A DNA stretch of 64,000 nt from Clavelina lepadiformis (taxonomy: Eukaryota > Chordata > Ascidiacea > Aplousobranchia > Clavelinidae). A program made the translations under genes and the position numbers. The notes below the pieces were generated by a model. The model ran no database searches. It was not told the origin of the DNA and saw only the letters and a program-made list of their open reading frames with translations. Location: positions 18,354,501 through 18,418,500 of the forward strand of contig NC_135247.1 of NCBI RefSeq assembly GCF_947623445.1, read 5' to 3'. This document shows positions 1 to 12,288 of this stretch, piece after piece. The number at the start of each line of letters is the position of its first letter. Within the stretch, counting starts at the first letter, position 1.

Positions 1-3000
1 GGGCCTGCTGGTTTCGCCGAAGCATTTTGCACGACAGAGAGCAGCTTAAAGCCGACAAATGCACGACCTGTGCCTGCCGGGTATGAACTGAGTCGCGCGA
101 TTTCCATCTTTTGCTTCATGCCTGAGACTGAAGTTTCTATTTTTAGAACGGGACAATTATCTGTGACCGGGAGCTCTGTACAGAGCCTCTCGACTGCCCT
201 CCTACGGATAGGATTACATCACCCGACCAGTGTTGTCCAAGATGCAGCTTAAATAGGCGGAGAAATTGCGCAACTGACGAGGGAAGACAAATCATGGTAA
301 GCATGGAAAGAAGACGAATTACACCTTAGACCTGAGATACTTGTAAGTTAAAATAATAACTTCACTCTCATGATGTCGTCGCCGCAATGTTTAAGTTTTG
401 TGCTCGTATATGTCAGCATGGCGAGAGATGGACAACGAGAAGTGACTCTTGTGTGACTTGCGCCTGCAATGACGGGGAAGTGACTTGTCTCAGAAGACAA
501 TGTTCTGCCGACCTTACGTGTCCGCCGGTAAGTGTAATGATGATGTAACTATGACGTAATAAAGCTCGAGTGTGGCCGAACAAAATTTCCTCGCCGTCTT
601 TACGAAAAATCTTGTAGCGACGATGAATTTCACTTATGTTGGCACCAGACCGAAGTGGCGCAAACACGGTTCGTTTCCCTCAACTAGAGGCGGTGGTAGC
701 TGGGTCAGGAGGGAATTTGAGCTGACGGGACGAGTACATCGATCATTGTTTAAGAGGGTCGAACGTTTTCGAAAAGGATGATTGAAAAAGCAAACAAATT
801 ATTATTTGCACTCGGTTAAAGTTCGACAGAGCGAATTACGCGATTAAAAGAACACAAAACACACGCCACAGTGGTGCAGTGTCCCGACTAAGAACATTTC
901 TTTGAACTGGGTCGAAAATACTTTCTGAATGAGAAATCTATTTGCTTTGCTGCAAAGACCTTGGCGCGGTGATCTGCCCAGAACAGGTTTCCCATTCATA
1001 TTGGCCACTTCGTGTCGCGTTTCAAACGAAAACTTTGTCACGCTGACATAACTTCCGTTGACTTTGTTGAAATCTTATATTTGCAAATTTTTAAGGGTCA
1101 GCACCTGGATAAAGCCCCGGAGTCCTGCTGTCCCACATGTACCCTAGGTAATGATGTAGTAACTGTTCTATAAATAGCTATGATCAATGGCTGAACATAG
1201 CGATTGTTTGTATAAGGGTACAAGCACATTTATTGATATCACTTTGACGGTATTTATTCACGTCATAAATTAGCTTATTGGTAATAGTGAGTAGCATGTC
1301 GTAGTTTATGTTTAAGTCTGCCCCATCTGAACAGAGCCCGGTATATGCACTGTGTTCGGCGACCCTCATTACCGGACATTCGACGGTCGACCATTCAACT
1401 TCCAGGGAGACTGCTCGTACATGCTGGCCAAAGATTGCCGGGAACAAAACTTCACTGTGACGGTGGAAAACAACGCAAAAAGATCAGCGACGTATTCTTG
1501 GACAAACACTGTTCACCTCAGGTTGATAAATCCAGGTATGTTGTCATGTGACGTGTCCATTACTATCAACTTTCAGTAAAACGTGAGGACTTACCCCATC
1601 GCATAACTTTTCAACGTGAGTAAACAACGTTCAACGTCTTTGAGTCACCATTTTCATGTGCTACGATTATTTGATGTCCTGTTATTTCAACACATGTTCA
1701 AGGCGTCAGAGATGAACAAGTCGTGTCTCTTTATCAGCATCTAGCGGTAAAAATTAACGGAGAAAAAGTCGCTTTGCCCTACATCGACCGCACAGTTTTA
1801 ATCTGGAGCGAACATCACATCGTAAAAGTGAGAACTAACGCAGGTCAGGAACAGTTTAAATTCATTTCAATTTTGAACGCGTTCGATTGAAGCACAAGTA
1901 GCATATATGCCTACATAACAAAACGAGGGGTTGTACTTTAACTTGGCAAACTGGGTTACGCAACAACAACTACAAGCTTGGCTCAAAATCCCGACAAAGG
2001 ATCGTTAAGAGTTGGACTTGTGATCACACACAAAACAAATAAATCAAATATTTTATGAAAATTTGCTTTTAATTTAAGCAAGTAACTCTAACTTCACCTT
2101 AGTCAACAGGGGTGTCTTTGAACTGGGATGGAGACAGCTTCTTAGAAGTCGGAGCATCGCCGGTTTATCGCGGAACTCTTTGCGGTCTGTGTGGAAACTT
2201 CAATGGGTTCGCTCGTGATGACTTTATCGGTGGAGACGGCGTCTTTAAATTCAACAAAGAAGAATTCGCGAATTCCTGGAAAATTGGAGCTGGTAATAAG
2301 AGATGTTCTAGAAGAGCTGTTGTAACAAGGTAAGAGAACAAATTTTGCTTCTAAAAGTCCATTTCACCTTGAACGAAAGTTGACGATATTTTCTAATTAA
2401 CAAGAGCAACAGAACCATGCGCAAAGAATATCAAGCGAAAAATATCAGCAAGAAAATCGTGCCAAGTTTTTAAATCCGACTCGTTTCGCTCCTGCTACGA
2501 CGTGGTTGATCCAGCAGATTACTACCGGTAGTTGGTCATTAGAGAAAAATTTATATGACTAAGCTTATATTATGCCACCCAAGTCATACGAGTCTTATGA
2601 GGGATTTATAGTGTACAGTACCTTTCATCTGTCATGTTTATATTTACAAGTTCTTGTATGACGGATTCCTGCGGATGTCCGCGCAATCGAAAGTGTTCAT
2701 GCGAATCTGTCCGCGCCTACGCAGCTGCCTGTGCTCGACGAGGCGTGAAAGTCACGTGGGATGAATACCAGCACTGCCAACGTGAGTTTGCGCTCGTTCA
2801 TCATACAAAGAAATGTTTTGCCAAAACGTACTTGTCATGCTCTTGTGTCGCGTTTCAACCACTTAGCTTACGCTTCAAAATTTTTGTTGAAAATTTCAGC
2901 AAAATGCAAGCATGGTAAAGTATTCACCTCATGCGGCTCTCCTTGCAAAACGACCTGCAGGTGAGACATTTGTAGGAATATAAAAGATGTGGCTTGTGGG

Positions 3001-3278
3001 TTAGAAACGAACCTGAACTTGGATGTTATGATCACTGCAGAAATCATCATCGCGTTCGAAGAAAGAAGTCTTGTCAACGACACTGCGTGGCAGGTTGCGC
3101 ATGTCCTGCTGGTTACGTCATCAACAACAGAAAATGCGTCAAAGCGACGCAATGTCCCGCTGTGATTAGAAAGAAACTGAAGAGAAGATTCGGACGTCGC
3201 AATCCTCTCCAAAGATATCTTAAGTTTGAACGGATCAAACGAGCCGGGAAAAGATCACAAAGGAGCAGGAGTAGATGA
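1..3278 (+). CDS. BMPER: Crossveinless-2/BMPER-like secreted BMP regulator, 3' part
   Basis: Partial gene; the 5' end lies outside the window. Exons as read: <1-80, 147-296, 396-527, 1096-1147, 1335-1535, 1703-1843, 2110-2329, 2405-2527, 2651-2781, 2900-2960, 2987-3278; all junctions are GT-AG and in phase. Order: end of one VWC module with CxxCxC spacing, a complete VWC module (exons 396-527 and 1096-1147), then a vWD domain opening with [10 protein letters not shown] and containing CGLCGN, then a C8 cysteine block and a TIL module, then stop. This order is that of BMPER/CV-2, an extracellular protein that binds BMPs through VWC modules and promotes or blocks signalling by context. The GDPH motif is the known acid-sensitive cleavage site of the family. 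The C-terminus carries a strongly basic tail of about 40 residues after the TIL module. Kielin/chordin-like proteins share the modules but have many more VWC repeats; the number upstream cannot be seen, so BMPER is preferred, not proven. Confidence 0.88.
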
Positions 3279-4353
3279 TCCCTGGAATCAAATGAACTCC
3301 GGGAAGATTTGAATCCACGCATTGGGCGGAGTGGATGTAAGATTGTGGATAGCCATCACTCTCACGTAGTGAACGACTAAAGTGAGATGATACGGCAAAG
3401 AATTAAATCCACGGCTGGCCAGAAACGCAAATGGAACATATTTACGTTGATAAAGAGCAACAACACCAAAGCATCTCACACTGCTTGGTGACGTAAAGCT
3501 TGTCCGAAGATTGTCAATAAGTTTTCAAACGAAACTTATTTTCCAGGTTAGCTGTAGTTTAACACGAAGAGACTACGTAGATCAAACAAAATAAGTCAAT
3601 TAGTATCTCGCTTCCTAAAATTATGCTCTGTCTTCACTCTTCGTGGAAGCTTTATTTAAATGTCCTTCTTTAAAGTGGCGCTGTTCAATCCAATGTGCAA
3701 TTCCTATAAATGCAAAATAGAAAAGCTAGTTCAAATAAAATCTACCTCGAAAGATCAAACGAAAGTCGCTTACCTTTCACATTCCGATGTGTGTCATTAG
3801 CAGCTGCACTTGGTAATGATAGTGACAAGTGCATGAAAATATTGCAGCAGTAAGATTACCCTCCGCTCGTTGTTTGAGTGAATATTTTCAATGCTAACTG
3901 AACAAAAGCCAATAGTAGTAGAGCTAACAGTGTTGTTGAGAAAACTCTCAAACAACCAGCCAACGCTAGACAGGAGGCGTAGCCTATTGCTAATTAAATA
4001 GCTTCGCGCAAACAAAGCACAAGCACCGATTAAGGCTTCTTTGACGCGTAGACTATGCGCGAGGCAACAAGATGCAAATCAAGTTGCGAATGTTGTGGTC
4101 ATAGATATAACATAAACACCCGTTTACATCATATCTATGGTTATAACAAGATAAAAAATATTCTTGTTTACAAACACCATCAGAAGGCAACCACGATTAC
4201 TACCTTATTCATAAAATTCCAACAAAATTGCATAGGCTATCTCAAATTCATGCAATAGCTATCTAAACACAAGATTTAAATTTTGGGCCAAAAAGGCCGC
4301 ATTTCATTAAGTTTCAAGCGACTCGGAAGTGTTTAACGCGCCATCTTCTAGAG
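3279..4353. other. Intergenic, presumed 3' UTR then spacer
   Basis: AT-rich sequence with no convincing exon. The first part is probably the 3' UTR of the BMPER-like gene. Open frames here are short and lack family similarity or splice context. Confidence 0.6.
3734..3739 (+). promoter_or_regulatory. Candidate polyadenylation signal of the BMPER-like gene
   Basis: An AATAAA hexamer lies about 456 bases after the stop codon. It is the plausible 3' end signal of the upstream gene, but no transcript supports it. Confidence 0.3.
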
Positions 4354-5049
4354 CAGCGTGGTCCAACTGCAGGCCCGCTGGCCAAAGTTGGCCCGCGAGC
4401 ACCGATTTTTGGCCCATGAACTGATAGTAAGCTTTGATTCAATCTGGCAACATAACTTCAATTTTTGTTATTGTGTAATAATATTGTTATTGACAAAAAC
4501 TTTGTGAATGATCCTTTGTAATGCGTAACAATACCACTTTGTCCAAAAAGTTCTCTTAGGTTTTAGTTACACGCCTTGTTGTCCTAGCCCAGCGTGGTCC
4601 AACTACAAGCCCGCGGGCCGCAAGTTTGTCTCAAAGGAGAGGTTTCCCCTTTTAAAAGATGCTGCTATGAAGCTGTACTCTATGTTTGGAAGTAGGTACA
4701 TACATTTGTAAATGTACATTTTCAGCAATGAACAATATTAAAACAAAAAATCGAAATCAACTTGGAAACGAGGCTCTTCAGGCTTGCCTTCGCATGGCCA
4801 CAACTACGATTCCCGTGGATACCAACGCTATTGTCGACGAAGAACCTCGACCGCAGATGTCACATTGATCAGCATTTAATAGCTAAATTTTGAACTATTC
4901 TAATTTCAGTTTTAATAAAAAAAGAGAACTTTTTTCAGTTCTAATATTAATGTCACATTGTTCTTCAGTTCTAATTTAAAAACATTGGCCCGCAAGATAA
5001 AAAAAATTTCTGATTTTGTCCCGCGATGAAAAGAAGTTGGACTACGCTG
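4354..5049. mobile_element. hAT-like non-autonomous element with perfect 8-bp target duplication
   Basis: The left end begins CAGCGTGGTCCAACTGCAGG and the right end is its inverted counterpart (CAGCGTAGTCCAACTTC read on the minus strand). The element is flanked on both sides by TTCTAGAG (4346-4353 and 5050-5057). About 700 bp, with no transposase frame. Eight-base duplications and CAG-type termini are typical of hAT transposons. A second left-end copy sits inside it near 4590. Confidence 0.85.
4590..4625 (+). repeat. Internal second copy of the element's left terminus
   Basis: The sequence from 4590 repeats the terminal CAGCGTGGTCCAACT and the following CCCGCGGGCC-rich segment seen at 4354. 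It points to an insertion of one family member into another, or an internal duplication; no duplicated flank was found for the inner copy. Confidence 0.6.
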
Positions 5050-6331
5050 TTCTAGAGTAATACAAGACTGAAAAATAGCACTGGCTATTCTGGCTTCTGA
5101 TTGGTCTACCAAATTCTTTAACGCATGACGTTGAACGCCCAACATTTTTATATGAATCGCGATTTTCGGCGCTGGGTTTTTATCCTGCTAAGAAAAACAA
5201 ATGAAAAACCTTAAAAGCTGGCAATCTAAGCAGGCTCAAGACCCAGTTTCAAAACCAAAGTCTTGGAGATGAAAATGCTTCATTTTTATATCTTTGAAAA
5301 TAACGACTTTCCCAAAACACAGAAGACAGACAGACACAGCTGTTTGTACTTTGAAGAAATCGATACGAGTTACGCGAAAGCAAACATTCGCCACACAAAA
5401 AGTTTACAACGAACACAACTTGAATAAATTAGCTGATTTTTTGGTCAACAGGAAATGATAAACTAACATGTACAAGATGGTGCCACCAACTGTAATGTGT
5501 TGGTGGTGGTAGCTTTCTAAAATAAGCACGGACACATTTAACCTAAAACAACGCTAAGTATGCAATGACGAAAATTTTTTAGGAAAGACAAGATAGCAGA
5601 TGTTTATTACAAGCCATTTAGCAGTGTAAAAATTACATTCATCAGCTATTGAAATCATAAGAGACAACACAAAAAATTTCTAAATTTACCGTATGGGTAC
5701 ACACTAATTCACAAACAGTCTTCATGCCTAAAGGCAGCGACATTTATCTCCGTGTTTCCGGCATCTTCACTGTGGGACGTGAAATGCGTGACGATGACCA
5801 CAAAACAAAAGATTTGTGACGGAATTACATCACAGGTTTGGGCATGAACATGTAGACTGTGACAGCAGTGACATCTATTGCTAATCTTTACAAATAATGT
5901 CAAGAGCACAGATGTTGCAAGGATGTCTCTTTTGAGAACAAGGGTAACATAATACAATTTCTGTTATGAGACAACCGTTAAAGATACATCTGTTCTCGTA
6001 ATGTACACGTGTAAATATCTTATTTGTCAGCGTTGAGAGAGATATTTCCTGCAGTATTGAAAGAGGACAAATGTAAATCACGAAGAATAACTTTTCACGT
6101 CAAACTTGTGGCCAAAAATAATTTCAATGGTCCGTGTTAGATTGAAAACAAAATTCATTCTTGATTCAAATATTTCTTTGATCAACAGAATTAATGCGTC
6201 AAAAACGCTTCCACTTGCATTTTATCCCAAGCAAAAGAATTTAAAATAATCGACATTCACAAAACTTCCAATTTTCACCAAGTTACTTGAGGAATGCTAC
6301 CAAGATATAATCTCACAGAATGTCTTAATAG
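5050..6331. other. Intergenic spacer
   Basis: AT-rich sequence without a supported gene, RNA or clear repeat. Only short chance frames are present. Confidence 0.5.
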
Positions 6332-6737
6332 CATAGGTGGGCAGTACCTATGAAAAAAAGTACCGAATCACATTTTTCAATAAATTCCAGTCGGTCTCGG
6401 TACTTTTTACGTGATTATTTCAAAATTTTAACAAATATGTTTTCAAAAATACATGTTAATTAATCCTTAATACTAATTTTAGCATCTGTTGATCTTTTTT
6501 AATCTAGAAATGTTAAGTGAAATTGCAAGCGATTAACGTCACATATGTTTTGACATAGCGCCAACATTGCATTTGGAGCAGAATCTTTTACACAAAAAGT
6601 ACCAGTACCGAGTAACGACAAAGTACCCAACTACTTATTTAAAATAGTATGGAATACAGGAACCGTCGGTACAATTTTTGCCAAGTACCGGTACCGTTAC
6701 CGACGGTACTTTTCAAAGTACCGACTGCCCGCCTCTG
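6332..6737. mobile_element. hAT-like MITE, older copy
   Basis: Termini are inverted: left CATAGGTGGGCAGTACC; right, on the minus strand, CAGAGGCGGGCAGTCGGTACTT. The interior is rich in AGTACC/GGTACT words. The flanking octamers CTTAATAG and GTTAATTG match at six of eight positions, consistent with a decayed target duplication. No coding capacity. Confidence 0.65.
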
Positions 6738-7063
6738 GTTAATTGTATTTTATCACGTAGGTATTTCAAGTAGAACTTTGCGTTTGAATTTGCAGCACCC
6801 CACGGCAAATCAATGAAAAACGTAAACGACAACAATGAAAAAGTTGAATATGCCAAGCCATAACACTTTTCATAAAAGTCAAGCAAGTGCAGAATAAACA
6901 AAAAAATTATGAAATTGCAAACACAAGAAAATAGTTACAAATAAATCATGAAAATTAACATATTTATCAACAGCGTTAAATATGCACAGCTTATACTACA
7001 ATTGTATATTTTGAAAATGTGATGGCATAAGCCAGAGTAAAAGCAAGCAAAAATCGCCTATGA
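6738..7063. other. 3' flank of USP8
   Basis: Noncoding sequence just downstream of the USP8 stop codon on the minus strand, probably its 3' UTR. No other feature is seen. Confidence 0.45.
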
Positions 7064-10000
7064 TTAGAACGGAGTGTTGCGAGGAATCTGGCGTGGATAA
7101 CAACAATAGAATAGAAGGAACGAAGACGACCCTTGTGGAGAAGATGATCTCGAAACTTCCGTGTCGTCGTATTTATACCACTGATTATCAACAACGCTCC
7201 TGCACGACGCCGTGTAATGGCCACTGTCCAATCCTCCACCGTGGTGATGCTGAAACATAAACTTCCGTAAACTTGTTGCGTGTTCTAATAAAGTAAACTT
7301 AAAATATTTTATTTCATGCAGGGATTTCGACATCCAATAGAAAAAACTTACTGATTATATACTTCCAAAATTTAAATAAACACTTAAAGATTGCAAGTAA
7401 AGGTTAAATCTTTACTTAGACAGAAATCAAACACTGTCAAGAACTGAGGTAAGAATTAAGGAACCAAGTTGAATCAGTACTTACAGAGACTGCATACAAG
7501 TTGTATGGCTTTCTCATCGCAGGTCCTCGTGTGTAGGAATTTAAATCGAGGTTAGAAACGGGAAATGAAATGTTGGTTTGAATCTTTTCTCTCCAGCGCC
7601 CCGTGTGCACAAAACGTTTGAAGTGGATTATCAAAACTGGAGGCAAGCGCCAGATTTCTATGACTCGAACAGCGTCTCTTAACACTTTGCAGGAAGGACA
7701 CTTCCATTTGTCATCACCTGTCATCTTCTCGGGTTTGCCAAAATCTTTTATGACATCATGTAAACTTGTTGAGTGTTGTGGAAGCGAGAGCGATAGAAAC
7801 CGAAAAACGTCAAACTTTCTCGAAGTTTTCCGACAGTGAAGGCACTGAACTGTGGCTTTAAACTGTCCAGAAAATAGTTCGACTATGATTGACTCGTTTC
7901 GCTTCTTGTGATACATCCACGCCGCCTTGGCAGCATCGTCGTCACTCAAGTGATCGTTATCAGGTTCCTCCTGATACTTGAAATCAGTTATCCTATTTAA
8001 GTCCTCATGCAGTGCATCCAGAAGCATCAGCAAAAACTCATGGGAATCCTCCTGAGAATGAGCAGCAAATATCGGATTGATTGTTCCCGCCACGCTCTTC
8101 ATTTCACTCGGGACAAGATACCTGTACTGACCGCTCCACACAGCTCGCAAGAGAGCGGCAAAATTCTCAGCCACTTTACCACCGTGGCCAAGAACATTTT
8201 TCCGATTAATATCATTTCGATAGGAGTTAGTGAGAATGTACTCAGCAAGCTGGGTGGTGTTGAACATGCACTGCAAAACTGAATTCATGTAGCAAGAGTT
8301 AATAAGGTTTCGAAGACCACAAATTGCACTGCCCAATCCACCATACACTCCATGAATCTGAATTGACAGATCAGAAACTGACTTGCTCGGCTGTTCCAAG
8401 TATCGAGATTTAAGCTCCCTGCTTGGCACAAGACCCTGATTAGAGGGTGATGGCAGGCTTGGTTTGCTTTCTCGGTGTGGAACTTTTGCTTGCTCAATAA
8501 CTTTGTCTTCCTCCTGAACCATCTTTGCAATATTAGGAGATGAAAAAGATCGTTTAAGACCAGATTTAGGAGATTGGTCATCATCCGTGTCCTTCAGACG
8601 CTTCTGCAATATTTTGCCAGTTGTTGAAGTTGGTTTAGGCGTACTTGGTTTGGGAACTGGAACAACTGGGCTGGCAGTATTCTTTGCAGGAGCCATCTTC
8701 ACTGAAGATTCTGTTGGTTTACCAGCCACGATCGATTTATTTATATTCTTAGGTTTCACTTCGTTAACATTTGCAACTAGCTTTGGTTTCTTCACAGTCG
8801 CATAAATATCCTTTTCATTTTTGGGCAATTCAACTGTGGCATGTGGTGTACCGTCTACATTTTCATGTGGCAATGACGATTTATTTGCATCTTGTTGCAT
8901 GGAGTTTGCTTTATCTTGGATCAGCATGTCAGGCTTCACCTGTTTGGAAATTTTCTTATTACTAGCAGCAGATAATTGCTGTGCCTGGTCTGACTCTGTC
9001 TTTTTAGCCTGTACAGCTTCCTTATAACCAACTTCTGTGATATCTCCCACATTGTGTTTTAGAACTTTTGTCGAGAGTGGGGACAAGTCATCAGATTTTT
9101 GCGGAGATTTTACTAAATCTCTGGTCGCTTCTGGAGGATGGGATGACAGTGATGTTGTCATGGCAGGGGCAGATTTAGACTCGGCAGGTTTCTTGATCCC
9201 TCTCATGGCATCAGCAAGCTCTTTCTCCGCCTCCAACTCCCGTTTCTGTGCAACCTCCAAGTCATCCTGCATCTTCTTCCGCTTCGAGAGCAGATGTGCC
9301 ATTTTCTTCTTTTCTTCGATCTCAGCGAGTCGTGCTTCAGCTGCCTCCTTCTTCTGCTGCATCTGTATTAAATCCTGTTCCATTTCCAGGAATTCCTGGT
9401 TGGGCTTCGGTGTCTTTAGAGTAATTGGCTCTTCATGGTTAACATCGGGATGAGGAGAAACTGTAGGATTTGAATCTGACGTCAGCTTGGGTTTGGTAGA
9501 TCGATCGACAACAATAGGAGTCAACGAATTAGGTTTAATATCTATGCCATTCTCATTTGATGCTGGCGGGACATTAGGAATAGTGGTCGATGGTAATGTA
9601 GAATTGTGCTTGGAACTATCTGAAGAAGGTTTTGGTTTATTAGAACGATCAAATGTGGGGACAGGTTTTGAGGCGGTTGAAGGTTTAATCACATCCTGAG
9701 GTTCGGTGGGAATCTGTGGAGGGATCTGAGGAAGGAGCGAGTTTAAATCGATTTTGGGATACAAGCCAGGAGCAAGTGTTCTAATATCATCATCTTTCGT
9801 GATTCCATTTGCAATTGGAATTGATCCGCTGCCTGGCATTGTTGCAGAACTACTGTCAGACAGTACTTTGCCCGGCTTGGGTGGATCAATACGATGCCCA
9901 TTACTAAGCCCTAGTTCTTCATCAACTTTCCTATCATTCTGTAATTTCATTTCATCTTCATTGTTAAATCCATTTATTTTAAGGCTTGAGTAACTAAAAT

Positions 10001-10913
10001 CCAGTAAACTGTTGACATTACTAGTCTTGGGTTTATTAGAAGGTGGTTTCACATCAGGGTTTGACGTGAACTGTGGATAGGTTTCCAACCACTCAGTATA
10101 ACCACCTTCCAGGACGACTGGTTGATGTTTCAGTTTATTTTCTTGATCCCATTTATAAATTGAATCTTTGAGGCTTCGTAGAGGGTCTGTCATGACATCA
10201 AGCCGCTTCAGATTTGAATGCCAATCAAGTAGCACCACAATTTCAGCTGAGTGTCTTGATTGCCACGTCTTAACAAACGATAAGGGAATGCCCTGCTCTA
10301 TTTTTGATGGCACAGTCCCAGGCTTAATGGCATCATTAGGCACATTTATAGAAGCAGCATGCATCATGTGGGAGTTTTCATAATCTTCTATTGAACGAAC
10401 ATCCATAATAATAACATCTCGCTTCTGCTTATACAGCATTTCATATAGTTGTTGGCTGGTAAGTTTTTGATCGGGTACGAATACTGCTTCATCTTTAATA
10501 ACAGTTTCTCCACTGTTAGAGGCAACTTTCTTTCTTTTGCTGTCTTCATCTTTTGTCTTTGCTTCCTTTTCACCTTTTTTCTGGTATCTCTTTTTTAGGC
10601 TTTCAGAGAGTTTCTCTGCATTTTCGATGGCCGTCAGAAGCTTAGATTTACCAAACAAGGTGTTATAGTGCTTGGCATCTTGTTGAAATTCTTTACTCTT
10701 TCTTATCTTGCTTAAAGCATCAGCATATCTCATGTATAGAATGAACGCCCTTTCTTCATCGCAATCTTTGTGTGCTAGCTCTGCAGCATTATATGCTTTG
10801 TTGACAAGGTTGAGGTGGCTTTTGACACTGCTGCCCTTTGCAAAATCATACGAACATTTCTGATTCAAATCATGAAGGGAAGTGGCTATGTATAAGTCTT
10901 TTGGCTTGGGCAT
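7064..10913 (-). CDS. USP8: Ubiquitin carboxyl-terminal hydrolase 8 (USP8/UBPY)
   Basis: Two exons on the minus strand: 10913-7485 (1143 codons) and 7249-7064, joined in phase 0; product about 1204 residues. USP8 removes ubiquitin from endosomal cargo and ESCRT-0 components. Visible parts: an N-terminal USP8 dimerisation/MIT-type region (about 1-115), a rhodanese-like domain (about 150-290), two STAM-SH3 binding motifs (DRSNKP at 422-427 and DRSTKP at 470-475), a charged coiled coil (about 500-575), a 14-3-3 site RSFSSP (788-793), and a USP catalytic domain. The catalytic Cys is residue 874 in GLRNLINSCYMNS, the His is 1154 in SGHYTA, and Asp1171/1172 follow in YKYDD. CxxC pairs for zinc are present (QCLHC, CPSC). 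Start: the first ATG, with MPKPKDLY matching the family N-terminus. Odd points: one 3.4-kb exon, and Ile in place of the usual Gly in the Cys box. Confidence 0.95.
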
Positions 10914-11795
10914 GATAATAGTTGAGTTATTCAGAAAGTGAGATGTTGATAACCAGTTTTATTGAAAACAATGCAAGCCATTTGAAGAAACCATGATACT
11001 ACACACAGATGTGTTTTTCACCAATTTTGACATAAAAATCTGCAAAAAATACGTCTAGAAGAGTGTTGTAATGACCTGTACGACAATGATATGTATGAGA
11101 ATGTCATACATGTACTGCTTAATTTTATCACCATATTTAAGCAAGCAAACACAATGTGCTAAACACTATATATAGCAGGATACTGCTAACTTCTATAGAC
11201 GAAAAAGAGGATCACAACACATTGTGCCCTATTTTAGACATTGTACTTTTACCGCCGAAAGATGGGAACGTACTTAAGGCTTTGCATTTGGTTTAGGCCT
11301 TCATTTTACACTACAAAACTGCAACCACAATTTTTTAGATGCTGCACCCGACCACCTTAATTTTTGTCATCCTGTACTTGATGCAACCCCCATAGCAATA
11401 AATTTGTTAAGATGCTTGCCTAGAATAGAATTTTGAAGTTTTTGCTTCTTTTCAGGAACAACTTTTGACCCGATTTTGTAAATTACGTCAAACCCGAGAT
11501 CTCTAACCACTACGCCACCGCATTGCTTTCTTCTTCCCATATAAAACAAGAGTGATAAACCAATCAGTGAAAATCTGCCGGTCATCGAATTATGATTGAC
11601 CAACTTCCGTAAACGGATGCCAGCGTTATAGTCACTTTGTAAAAAAGTTTGGCATTTACATCAATTGATAAATCTTGTGCATGTACCACAATTTTCACCA
11701 TAAGCGCACCCAAAATCTTGTTGAAAACGGTCACAGTGAAAGGTTGGCACACTCATGCCCCAACTGGAAAGTTTGTAGGCTGTGAGGGCCTATAT
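10914..11795. other. Upstream flank of USP8
   Basis: Noncoding region preceding the USP8 start on the minus strand; it should hold its promoter and 5' UTR. I see no TATA box or other motif I would name with confidence. Confidence 0.4.
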
Positions 11796-12288
11796 CAGGG
11801 GTGGCCAAACTGCGGCTCTTTGAGCCTTTAATTGCGGCTCTTTAATGAATTTGCATTGTTGAATTAGACATGCATTTTCCCGGTCTAGACGAGTTGTTTG
11901 ATCAGATTATGAAACAATGCGTTCTATCACACGTAGTAACAATGGACTCATTGTTAGTAATAATCAAATTACACTCCAAAAAGGACATTATTGTACATAA
12001 GTGTGCTAACTTGTACACTGTAGTTAAGTAAACTGTCAGTTTGAAGCTGTACCTCAGGGCTGACCTAGTTTTAAGTCTTGGTTACAGTTACACTAATAAT
12101 TGCAAAAAGAGTTGGTGAAGCCCAGGTGGAGACTCATAGTATCACCACGCAGCACTAATGTTTATCAATAGCTACACTTCGTTGTGAGTGAATAAATTCG
12201 TGCTTTTTATTGTGTTTGTGTTGCGGCTCTTTTAAAGCTCGAATTGGTAATATGCAGCTCGAGCATGAAGCAGGTCTGGCCACCCCTG
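11796..12288. mobile_element. hAT-like MITE with perfect 8-bp target duplication
   Basis: Left end CAGGGGTGGCCAAACTGCGG; the right end on the minus strand starts CAGGGGTGGCCAGACCTG. Flanked on both sides by GCCTATAT (11788-11795 and 12289-12296). About 490 bp, AT-rich interior, no transposase. The interior repeats GCGGCTCTTT near both ends. Confidence 0.88.

Noticed and set aside
9037..9453. 138-codon frame antisense to USP8
   Set aside because: It is a mirror of the codon usage of the real coding strand, Ser/Phe-rich, with no independent support.
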